Positions 1 to 5,868 of a stretch of DNA of 5,868 bases are shown in pieces (the first letter of the stretch is position 1; every line of letters starts with the position of its first letter). Made by a program: the position numbers and the translations under genes. The DNA lies in NCBI GenBank assembly GCA_946886975.1, contig CAMPJV010000178.1, positions 1 to 5,868 of the forward strand, in the 5' to 3' direction. This DNA comes from an uncultured Taibaiella sp. GTDB taxonomy: Bacteria > Bacteroidota > Bacteroidia > Chitinophagales > Chitinophagaceae. The notes beneath the pieces are model-generated. The model was not told where the DNA came from and did no database searches. It worked only from the letters and a program-made list of their open reading frames with translations.

Positions 1-187
1 CTTGATTTACCAGATGTACCCTCGGATCGTCAAGAAAACGTTCAATGATTGATAAAGTCTCATCAGTAGACCCATCATTGCTTATGATCAATTCCCAATT
101 CGAATAAGTCTGCGCAACGATGCTTTCTACCGCTCGTTCAATAAATTCCGCCACATTATAGGCGCACATTATTATGCTGACTTTCAT
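1..187 (-). CDS. Family 2 (GT-A) glycosyltransferase, N-terminal fragment
   Basis: The first 62 codons are present; the gene runs off the left edge. The peptide starts MKVSIIMCAYNVAEFIERAV, the typical opening of GT2 enzymes: a first beta strand followed by the nucleotide-binding 'YN' turn (Tyr10, Asn11). It continues with ESIVAQTY (21-28), WELIISNDGSTDET (31-44) and a helix-then-strand DPRVHLV. Asp38 in NDGSTD is the family's conserved nucleotide-contacting aspartate; the DXD motif and catalytic base lie outside the window. The enzyme should transfer a sugar from a nucleotide-sugar donor on the cytoplasmic face during repeat-unit assembly. The start is well fixed because an in-frame TAG lies 9 bases upstream. 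It is the last visible gene of the apparent operon. Donor and acceptor cannot be inferred, and membrane segments beyond residue 62 cannot be ruled out. Confidence 0.9.
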   Translation of the reverse strand, partial: MKVSIIMCAYNVAEFIERAVESIVAQTYSNWELIISNDGSTDETLSIIERFLDDPRVHLVNQ

Positions 188-247
188 GTCCTTTAACTAC
201 TTAGTCGTAAATTTCACATAACTATCTTCTGTAAACACTGTTGCTGA
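188..247 (-). other. 60-base gap between the two glycosyltransferase genes
   Basis: This is the longest gap in the window. It is AT-rich and holds no coding sequence. I see no hairpin with a T-run that would act as a terminator and no good match to the Bacteroidota TAnnTTTG / TTTG promoter pattern, so co-transcription is the simplest reading. An in-frame TAG (199-197) lies 9 bases before the downstream ATG and fixes that start. The bases AAAGGA stand only one base before the ATG, too close for a normal Shine-Dalgarno site. Confidence 0.5.
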
Positions 248-1465
248 TCATGTTAACGATGACTTTACACATTTACTTTCGCCCGCTTGGTCGTCACGCA
301 GAATATTATCAGCTAATTCCTTAGCGAAATTATTCATGTCATAACCGGAAATTCTTTGGTGGGCACGCTTACCCATTAGTTTCGTTTGCTCGCGGGCTTG
401 AAATGCTTCCAGGACTTTGCTTTTAATGCACTCTGCACTGCGAATAGGCACTATCCAGCCGGTTTCCCCTTCCTCAAGAATATCTTTTGTACCGCAGTTT
501 TCACTGACAATAGGGGGCACGCCGTTCTGCATCGCTTCAAGTACTGTAACCGGTGCTCCGTCAATTAGGCTTGGCAGGATGTACACTGACTTGTCTGCAA
601 AGAACGAGTGTACGTCGGTGATCTTTCCGTGATAGAAGACATTCTTTAAGCCGGAATACTCCCTGTTAATAATTTTCTGGACATTCTTGTCAATAACCCC
701 GCCTATGTGGAGCTCCAGGTCTTCGTTTTGTAATTCCTTCCATGCTTCCAATACATATTGAAGCCCTTTAAGCAGAACTGCATATGCAAGAAAGGAGACT
801 TTGAACACCTTATCGTTTGAGGGGACGTTTAGTTGCCGTGTGGGGATTTCAGGCTTTAAGTATCCTCTGACATTCATTATTTTGTGTCCATATCCTGCAG
901 CTTCATAACTAGACTGGATGACTGAAGAAAAGGTTACTATCCTATCAACCTGGCGCAAAGACCGGTTGTAATAATCCAGCCGTCTCTTATAAGTGTATGC
1001 GTCATCTTCACGAAGGGTGTATCGGTCATTTTCTTCTTTTACGATCTCCGCTATATAATTATCCTCCGGGTTGCCGGGGATAAAGTATACGCTGATGCCG
1101 AGCTTCTTTGCTTTTCTGAAAGTTCGGAACAGGTATGGAGTTGTAACAACCAGCTTAGTAATTGTCTTGTCTAAATGAAAAGCACAAAACAGGTCGTAAA
1201 GGTATTCCTGTATGTATCTTGATTTATGAGGCGCCACGCCTTTGGCAAAGTTGTTTATCAGGTACAGATAGTATTTTGAAAGGGGGCTGACAGGACGAGA
1301 AGGAAATGTTGAATTGAACTTTCCTTTCGAGGAAACAACAAAAGCTTTCAAACAGTCGCGTACCTGAAATTCCTCTGATAACTTATAGCCAAGGTGTCCT
1401 ATCGCAGCAGCACTGTTTGCTGTAAGGGACTGGAACGAAGCAACAAGTATTGTTTCTTTCTTCAT
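248..1465 (-). CDS. GT4-like (GT-B fold) glycosyltransferase
   Basis: A complete 405-residue protein with no membrane segment, expected to be cytoplasmic or membrane-peripheral and to transfer a sugar from an activated donor to a growing glycan. The C-terminal half shows the GT4 pattern: a core strand leading to KGLQYVLEAW (233-242), HIGG (253-256), YHGKI (278-282), then ILPSLIDGAPVTVLEAMQNG (296-315) and GETGWIVP (333-340). The EX7E motif appears as Asp302 to Glu310, with Asp in the first position. The usual 'GRLxxxKG' phosphate-binding loop reads AYAVLLKG (227-234), so only the Lys233-Gly234 end is kept. The N-terminal half (about 1-205), expected to bind the acceptor, is divergent, and neither donor nor acceptor can be predicted. 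The ATG at 1465 is the first start after the ABC gene's TAA, 18 bases upstream and in the same frame. No Shine-Dalgarno site is visible. Length is normal for the family. Confidence 0.88.
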   Translation of the reverse strand: MKKETILVASFQSLTANSAAAIGHLGYKLSEEFQVRDCLKAFVVSSKGKFNSTFPSRPVSPLSKYYLYLINNFAKGVAPHKSRYIQEYLYDLFCAFHLDKTITKLVVTTPYLFRTFRKAKKLGISVYFIPGNPEDNYIAEIVKEENDRYTLREDDAYTYKRRLDYYNRSLRQVDRIVTFSSVIQSSYEAAGYGHKIMNVRGYLKPEIPTRQLNVPSNDKVFKVSFLAYAVLLKGLQYVLEAWKELQNEDLELHIGGVIDKNVQKIINREYSGLKNVFYHGKITDVHSFFADKSVYILPSLIDGAPVTVLEAMQNGVPPIVSENCGTKDILEEGETGWIVPIRSAECIKSKVLEAFQAREQTKLMGKRAHQRISGYDMNNFAKELADNILRDDQAGESKCVKSSLT

Positions 1466-1483
1466 GATAGAGGTACTGCAGGA

Positions 1484-3253
1484 TTAAGATGCATTTACCA
1501 GTTCCTGGTAGGAGTACATGTTGCTTATACTCCCATCTTCAATTCTGTATATCTTTTCGCAAAACTTCAGAGAGGTATGCCTGTGGGCGATAATAATTAT
1601 GGTAAGATTTTCCTTCCCGAGCTTATGAATAGCGTCCGTTATTTCCTGTTCTGTTTTTGAATCAAGAGCGGATGTTGCTTCGTCGAATACCAGCACCTCT
1701 GCTCCTTTGTAAATGGCACGGGCTATGGCTATTCTTTGCTTTTGGCCCCCGGAGAGATTGTTGCCGCGCTCACTTAATTTAGTGTATATTCCGTCTTCCC
1801 ACTCAGAGACCACTGAATTAAGGCTGGAAAGGTTTATAGCATACTTGATTCTTTCCGTATCTATTTCCTCAAGGGACTCACCAATTGCTATATTTTCAGC
1901 AAGGGTAGTGTTTAGTATGAACGCATCCTGCCTTACGTAGCCCAAGGTGTTCCACCAGCTTTTCATGTTATTCTCGTTCAATTCAACACCGTCAATGAGA
2001 ATACGGCCAAGTGTCGGCTGCAGGAAGCCCAGGAAGTTGTTGACCAGGGTAGATTTTCCCGTGCCGGAGACACCTACTATACCTATCTTGTCGCCTTTCC
2101 TGATTTTGAGGTTGCAGTCTTTAATAACGTGCCTGGTGCTCCCAGGGTAATGATAATAGATATTTTCAAGAACGATCTCGTTGTTAAAAACCATAGGTAC
2201 AGCAGCTGTTTCGCTGCCTGTTGCTTTCCCTTCAGCTGTAAAGAAGTCATCATCTTCCAGCACAAATTCCGTTGCGTTTATGCTATTCATTGCTATGACA
2301 AATCTGTTTACTGACGGGATGCTTCTGTAAGCAATAACAGAAAAGAGCGTGATGGTCGTAACAATATTGTTGATATCCTTGATGACATAAACTCCATAGA
2401 GCAGAATGATCACTATGCATAGAAAGATAGCTACTTCGATGATGCGGGTAGGAATAAAGAGTGTGAAGTCAACCTTGCCCTGCAATATGCTATAGCGCCT
2501 TGCTGTCTCGTCAAAGCGCTTCTTGAAGTTATATTCGGTACCTGCTATCTTAATGTCAGTGTAGCCAAAGATCATTTCCTGCGCTTTGGCATAGAGATGA
2601 ACGTACCTGGCATTCTTTTCCTGGCCGGCATGGACTATCATGTTCTTTATCCTGTAGTAGAAAAAGCCAACTGATGGAAGCAGTACACCTACCAGTAGTA
2701 AGAACAGGGGCAGGTTCCAGAAGCACACTATCAAAGCGGTAAGGCCAAATACAATTGCCTCGTTTATGATAATGATCATAGAGATAGTGAGGTTACTGCA
2801 CAGCGTTGTTTGCATTTCCGTCAGCTTATTCACCCACGTGTTGGATGTTTCCTGCTGCAGCTCCGGCAAGGTCCTGTCATAAACTTTGTTCAACACGTTT
2901 GCCGTAGAAGTGACAAACAGATTGCGTACAAAGTTTACTTGCAACTTGTTTATGTAGAGACCAAACAGATTCTTCAGGATAATCAACAGAAAGAATACAC
3001 CGACGGTAGATAGCAGAAGTTGTTCCTTGCTAAGAGAAGCTGTAAACGGAACGAATGCGACGAACTTGTCATGAAAGGTTTCAGATAGGACAAGCCCCAC
3101 TATCGGAATTACTAATGACAGACCTATCAGATCCCCTATAGAGCTAATAAAAGTGAAGAAGATAAGCCAGCTGAATCGCTTCTTCTGTCCGGCATTGAAT
3201 ATCCTGTAGAGTTTTCGGAGTACAGATAGGATCGTGTTTTTACTAGCGCTCAT
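1484..3253 (-). CDS. ABC half-transporter, MsbA/PglK type, candidate glycan flippase
   Basis: A 589-residue protein with a membrane domain fused to an ATPase domain, expected to act as a homodimer in the inner membrane. Six hydrophobic segments fit an exporter fold: about 28-57, 79-100, 157-178, 181-200, 269-291 and 297-318. The first contains SSIGDLIGLSLVIPIVGLVL (37-56), a style seen in PglK-like flippases. The ATPase domain (about 357-580) is intact: Walker A GVSGTGKST (394-402), Q-loop Gln442, signature LSGGQ (500-504), Walker B VLVFDE (520-525) with catalytic Glu525, D-loop SALD (528-531) and H-loop His557. There is no N-terminal C39 peptidase domain, which argues against a bacteriocin exporter. 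Its place 27 bases after the Wzc-like gene and 18 before a glycosyltransferase suggests export of a lipid-linked oligosaccharide. A lipid A flippase or another substrate cannot be excluded. An in-frame TAA just after the previous stop means this ORF cannot extend upstream; the ATG at 3253 is the first in-frame start. Confidence 0.9.
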   Translation of the reverse strand: MSASKNTILSVLRKLYRIFNAGQKKRFSWLIFFTFISSIGDLIGLSLVIPIVGLVLSETFHDKFVAFVPFTASLSKEQLLLSTVGVFFLLIILKNLFGLYINKLQVNFVRNLFVTSTANVLNKVYDRTLPELQQETSNTWVNKLTEMQTTLCSNLTISMIIIINEAIVFGLTALIVCFWNLPLFLLLVGVLLPSVGFFYYRIKNMIVHAGQEKNARYVHLYAKAQEMIFGYTDIKIAGTEYNFKKRFDETARRYSILQGKVDFTLFIPTRIIEVAIFLCIVIILLYGVYVIKDINNIVTTITLFSVIAYRSIPSVNRFVIAMNSINATEFVLEDDDFFTAEGKATGSETAAVPMVFNNEIVLENIYYHYPGSTRHVIKDCNLKIRKGDKIGIVGVSGTGKSTLVNNFLGFLQPTLGRILIDGVELNENNMKSWWNTLGYVRQDAFILNTTLAENIAIGESLEEIDTERIKYAINLSSLNSVVSEWEDGIYTKLSERGNNLSGGQKQRIAIARAIYKGAEVLVFDEATSALDSKTEQEITDAIHKLGKENLTIIIIAHRHTSLKFCEKIYRIEDGSISNMYSYQELVNAS

Positions 3254-3280
3254 TGCCAGGCGGTTTGTTATGCATTATGA

Positions 3281-5686
3281 TCATTTCTTAAAGAGCTTGT
3301 CGACAAGCTTTTTACGTTTTACAGGTTCATCATCATAATAGCCTCCTCCGCCATAATGATATCCGTATCCGTATGAGCCTCCATAGCCATACCCATACTT
3401 CTTCAGATACTCCACTCCGTTAAAGATCATTGCAGCATTCCTGATCTTCCTTTCTTTGTATAAACTATCAAACAGCCTGATCTGTTCCTTAATGGTATAG
3501 GACTGTCTGACAATGAACATATTGATATCGGAATACTGGGAGAGGATCAGCGCATCAGATACAAGCCCAATTGGTGCGGTATCCATAATGATGATATCAA
3601 ACATCTCCTGTAATTCCTCTATAAGTTGCTGCGTGTTTGGAAGTACCAGTAGCTCTCCGGGATTGGGAGGTATGGCGCCACAGTTGGCAATGAACAGGTT
3701 CTCGTGTACACCGGAAGCCTTGATCACCTTTTCTATGCCGCTTATGCCAGCAAGATATCCGCTGATCCCACCTTCGTTATGCAATCCCAGGTAGCTGGAG
3801 AGCTTAGGCTTCCTGAGGTCGAACTCCATGATGACAACTCTTTTCTTGGCAAGGGTCATTGTGATGCCGAGGTTGAGCGAGACGAATGTCTTTCCTTCCC
3901 CACTCATACTGGAGGTAACGAGATAGACCTTTTTTGTTCCAGAGGCTGACATAAACTCCAGGTTAGCCCGGATAAGTCTGAACTGTTCGGCTACTCCGGT
4001 CCGAATATGGGGACCGACGACGATCTGCTTCTTCTGACCGTTCGGGGTGCGGGCGATAGCGCCGATGATGGGGATGGTGGTAATGCTCTCGATGTCCTTT
4101 TCATTAATGACTTTATTATTCAGCATTACTCTGCTGACTATAATTGATCCAGGCAGTAGAAGGCCCAGAAGAACCATCATTGCGTAAACATTCTTCTTGA
4201 TCGGCTTAATCGGTTGGTCTAAAGAATAAGGCGCAACCACTACTTTTGATTTATTGCTTGCCGCGTATTGCGAGATATCATTTTCCACTCCTCGCTGGTA
4301 CAGGTAGAGATAAATGCCTTGCAGCAGGGGGTATTCTCTTTTTGTGTTGTTGATACTTCTTTCAGCGGCCGGGAAGGATGCCATGTTCTCTTCGGACTGA
4401 GCGATGTTGCGCGCTGAGTTTTGGATGTTTACGTCGAGGGAGGCTATGACACGATCGCACGCATCGGCGATCTGTTTCCTGAGCGCGGCAATATCATTCT
4501 TTACCTTCAACAGGTTAGGATTCAAAGGGGCGGTATTTCGCTCCAGAAGTTCCTTCCTCTGGATCAGGTCATTATACTCTTTGACGAGGCCGCTAAGGAA
4601 GGGATCATTTACGCCAACTCCTGCAAGCACTTCAAACCTGCTGCCAGCCCCTTCTATGACGTTGCCTTTAAGCTCCTGCGCCGCCTGCTTTTGTGTGGAG
4701 AACTGCTGTATTTTCTCCTGCTGGGCAGCCTTCAGGGCGAGGATGCTTGTGGCCTGGCTCTTTACGTCGATTATCTTGTTCTGAAGCTTTCTCTTTTCCT
4801 CTACTGAGTCACGGAACTGGAGGTCTGTTATCAGGTCGGCCTTCAGGCGCTCGATGAAGTCCCGAGTTTTCTCTGCAGACTGATTGAAGTCTTCAAGCTC
4901 TTTCCTGCGATAATTATGAATCAGGACATTCATAAAGTCCACCCCTCTAAGCGGAATGTTGTCCACATAGGAAAGGTCAAGTACGCTGGTTCTCCCATCA
5001 CTTACGGTAACCTTAAACTTCGTTAACGCATTCTTGATAGATTTCTTCTCCGACTCTATTCTCAGTATGATCTCCGTGTGGTTGGTCAGGTAACCTTTGT
5101 TGACATTCCTTCCCTTCCTGTAAAGTATCTTGAAGCGGCCATATGGCCTTTTGATCCAGCTATCGTAGAGCACCCGATCGGTAATGGTAGCTTCTTTGAA
5201 TTCAAAAAGGCCATCCACTACTTCGGTTATTCGAATCTCCTGCGTGCCTGAGCCGAGGTATCCCAGGGAGTCAAATTCTATCCTTACGGGACATGTTTCA
5301 TAGAGTTCGTCTTCTTTGACACGCCCCTGGGCCCAATACTGGACATTGAGGTCTAATGAGTCAACCGCTGTTCCTACGAGATCCTGCGAGGTAAGCACGA
5401 ACATCTCATTGAACAGATTAGGGTTGGAACCGGAAGACCCATCCTGCCCTTCGTTGAGCTTGTTCAGCAATGTGCCGACGCCTTTCTCTTTTTGCTCAAT
5501 AAGGATGAGACTCTTGATGGAATACTGGGGCGTGGTGTAGCGTAGGTATAGGAAGCCGAGCGTAATGCATAACCCGAGCGACAGGACAAACCAATACCAC
5601 CTGCTAAGCACAGAGCCAAGTATCCTCTTGAAGTCGATACCTGAATTTATCTGCCGGAGCTTATCTGATATTTGGTTGTTTTCCAT
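3281..5686 (-). CDS. wzc: Wzc-like polysaccharide co-polymerase and tyrosine autokinase (BY-kinase)
   Basis: An 801-residue inner-membrane protein that fuses a Wzz-type chain-length domain to a cytoplasmic tyrosine kinase, the usual size for Bacteroidota Wzc proteins. Domains in order: short cytoplasmic N-terminus; TM1 at about 29-48; Wzz-type start (TTPQYSIKSLILIEQ, 51-65); a long periplasmic region to about 498 with coiled-coil-like stretches (about 263-340 and 365-435); a GNVR-like segment (about 439-497); a proline-containing PIKPIKK; TM2 at about 500-520. The kinase has the ExxRxxR oligomerisation motif (E567, R570, R573), Walker A SSMSGEGKT (592-600), Walker A' MEFDLRKP (620-627, Glu621 where Asp is common) and Walker B IIIMDTAP (698-705, Asp702). 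The tail carries ten tyrosines between 760 and 784, the likely autophosphorylation cluster, then a basic end (788-801). By family knowledge, cycles of phosphorylation control polymer length and export through Wza. The ATG at 5686 gives a natural cytoplasmic start before TM1; no Shine-Dalgarno site is seen. Confidence 0.95.
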   Translation of the reverse strand: MENNQISDKLRQINSGIDFKRILGSVLSRWYWFVLSLGLCITLGFLYLRYTTPQYSIKSLILIEQKEKGVGTLLNKLNEGQDGSSGSNPNLFNEMFVLTSQDLVGTAVDSLDLNVQYWAQGRVKEDELYETCPVRIEFDSLGYLGSGTQEIRITEVVDGLFEFKEATITDRVLYDSWIKRPYGRFKILYRKGRNVNKGYLTNHTEIILRIESEKKSIKNALTKFKVTVSDGRTSVLDLSYVDNIPLRGVDFMNVLIHNYRRKELEDFNQSAEKTRDFIERLKADLITDLQFRDSVEEKRKLQNKIIDVKSQATSILALKAAQQEKIQQFSTQKQAAQELKGNVIEGAGSRFEVLAGVGVNDPFLSGLVKEYNDLIQRKELLERNTAPLNPNLLKVKNDIAALRKQIADACDRVIASLDVNIQNSARNIAQSEENMASFPAAERSINNTKREYPLLQGIYLYLYQRGVENDISQYAASNKSKVVVAPYSLDQPIKPIKKNVYAMMVLLGLLLPGSIIVSRVMLNNKVINEKDIESITTIPIIGAIARTPNGQKKQIVVGPHIRTGVAEQFRLIRANLEFMSASGTKKVYLVTSSMSGEGKTFVSLNLGITMTLAKKRVVIMEFDLRKPKLSSYLGLHNEGGISGYLAGISGIEKVIKASGVHENLFIANCGAIPPNPGELLVLPNTQQLIEELQEMFDIIIMDTAPIGLVSDALILSQYSDINMFIVRQSYTIKEQIRLFDSLYKERKIRNAAMIFNGVEYLKKYGYGYGGSYGYGYHYGGGGYYDDEPVKRKKLVDKLFKK
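3335..3409 (-). repeat. wzc: Gly-Tyr codon repeat encoding the Wzc tyrosine tail
   Basis: Codons 760-784 of the Wzc-like gene form an imperfect short repeat of alternating Tyr and Gly codons (TAY GGN units such as TATGGGTATGGCTATGGA and TACGGATACGGATAT). It encodes ten tyrosines: 760, 764, 766, 768, 772, 774, 776, 778, 783 and 784. Third positions vary, so the repeat is clear in protein but degraded in DNA. A tyrosine cluster at this place is the known autophosphorylation site of BY-kinases. Gain or loss of units would keep the reading frame while changing the number of phosphorylatable tyrosines. Confidence 0.8.
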
Positions 5687-5690
5687 GAAG

Positions 5691-5706
5691 CTATTGAAAG
5701 CAATAG
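5691..5706 (-). other. Perfect 6-bp hairpin in the wza-wzc gap
   Basis: On the minus strand the sequence reads CTATTG-CTTT-CAATAG, a perfect 6-bp inverted repeat around a 4-base loop. It fills 16 of the 22 bases between the Wza stop and the Wzc start, and its 3' arm ends 4 bases before the ATG. No T-run follows, so it is not a classical intrinsic terminator. Only two of its six pairs are G-C, so the stem is weak. It might affect translation start or RNA processing at the junction, but a chance repeat is also possible. Confidence 0.35.
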
Positions 5707-5708
5707 GG

Positions 5709-5868
5709 TTACTGGTTGCTTATTTGTACTATGCCGTATATGGCCAGGGCTGTTGACAATAATGTGGTGACTGTAGGCAGGTAGAATCTGAAGAAGTCAT
5801 TGCCTTCCTGGCGACGGAGCCTGGCAGGTTCTACATAAACGATGTCATTTTGCTTGAGGTAAAAGTAG
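5709..5868 (-). CDS. wza: Wza-type polysaccharide export outer-membrane protein, C-terminal fragment
   Basis: Only the last 52 codons are in the window; the reading frame enters at base 5867 and ends at a TAA (5711-5709). The visible peptide begins YFYLKQNDIVYVEP, which resembles the end of the last ligand-binding/SLBB-type domain of Wza/BexD-family export proteins, where an 'L..gDivyV.P' turn is typical. After a charged linker (PARLRRQEGNDFF) comes a hydrophobic segment of about 23 residues (visible residues 28-50, FYLPTVTTLLSTALAIYGIV and onward). In E. coli Wza the C-terminal helix forms the outer-membrane alpha-barrel, and this segment sits in the equivalent place. That equivalence is inference. 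Family role: an outer-membrane pore for capsule or exopolysaccharide export, working with a Wzc partner. The next gene downstream encodes such a partner 22 bases away, which supports the call. The signal peptide, lipobox and main export domain lie outside the window. Confidence 0.82.
   Translation of the reverse strand, partial: YFYLKQNDIVYVEPARLRRQEGNDFFRFYLPTVTTLLSTALAIYGIVQISNQ

Noticed and set aside
189..195. AAAGGA as a Shine-Dalgarno site for the GT2 gene
   Set aside because: It ends one base before the ATG, too close for normal pairing, and the other genes here have no such site.
195..200. Short palindrome ACTAcTTAGT region upstream of the GT2 start
   Set aside because: Four base pairs with a two-base centre cannot form a stable hairpin and match no known operator.
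1394..1660. Plus-strand open frame across the ABC/GT4 junction
   Set aside because: It is antisense to the ends of two clear genes, has no domain or translation signal, and its peptide resembles no family I know.
3277..3284. Palindrome ATGATCAT at the wzc stop, and a similar TGATCA at the GT4 stop (245-250)
   Set aside because: Each is a short palindrome around a TGA stop. There is no long stem or T-run, so neither is a supported terminator or operator.
3513..3949. Plus-strand open frames antisense to the Wzc kinase domain
   Set aside because: The minus strand here encodes Walker A, A' and B motifs in the right order, so the antisense frames are shadows.
4404..4807. Two overlapping plus-strand open frames of about 126-128 codons inside wzc
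   Set aside because: They lie wholly antisense to the coiled-coil region of a well-supported gene, show no recognisable domain, and overlap each other in different frames. They are best explained by the base composition of the opposite strand.

Overview
The window is a stretch of a polysaccharide (capsule or exopolysaccharide) biosynthesis and export cluster. It holds five genes, all on the minus strand, so the genes run right to left. Two are cut by the window edges. The likely source is a member of the Bacteroidota, perhaps Chitinophagaceae-like. This rests on the ~800-residue fused Wzc co-polymerase/tyrosine kinase with a Gly-Tyr repeat tail, the form of the Wza C-terminus, the lack of well-placed Shine-Dalgarno sites, and moderate GC content. 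No 16S or other marker is present, so the assignment is inference.

Layout in transcription order: (1) 5868-5709, the last 52 residues of a Wza-type outer-membrane polysaccharide export protein; (2) 5686-3281, a complete 801-residue Wzc-type chain-length regulator and BY-kinase; (3) 3253-1484, a complete 589-residue ABC half-transporter of the MsbA/PglK type, a candidate lipid-linked glycan flippase; (4) 1465-248, a complete 405-residue GT4-like (GT-B) glycosyltransferase with a degenerate donor-site signature; (5) 187-1, the first 62 residues of a family 2 (GT-A) glycosyltransferase. The gaps are 22, 27, 18 and 60 bases. None holds a convincing terminator or promoter, so the five genes look like one operon whose promoter lies to the right of the window.

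Proposed joint role: the two glycosyltransferases add sugars to an undecaprenyl-linked intermediate on the cytoplasmic face. The ABC protein may flip that intermediate across the inner membrane. The Wzc-like protein controls polymerisation and export through cycles of tyrosine phosphorylation, and the Wza-like protein forms the outer-membrane exit. No Wzx flippase, Wzy polymerase or priming transferase is visible here; they may lie outside the window.

I found no RNA gene, CRISPR array, insertion sequence or attachment site, and no gene-free stretch over 60 bases. The observations most worth a second look are the ABC transporter placed next to Wza/Wzc, a small perfect hairpin that nearly fills the wza-wzc gap, the repeat-encoded tyrosine tail followed by a basic end in Wzc, and the altered donor-site motifs of the GT4 protein. 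None is strong evidence of a previously undescribed system.
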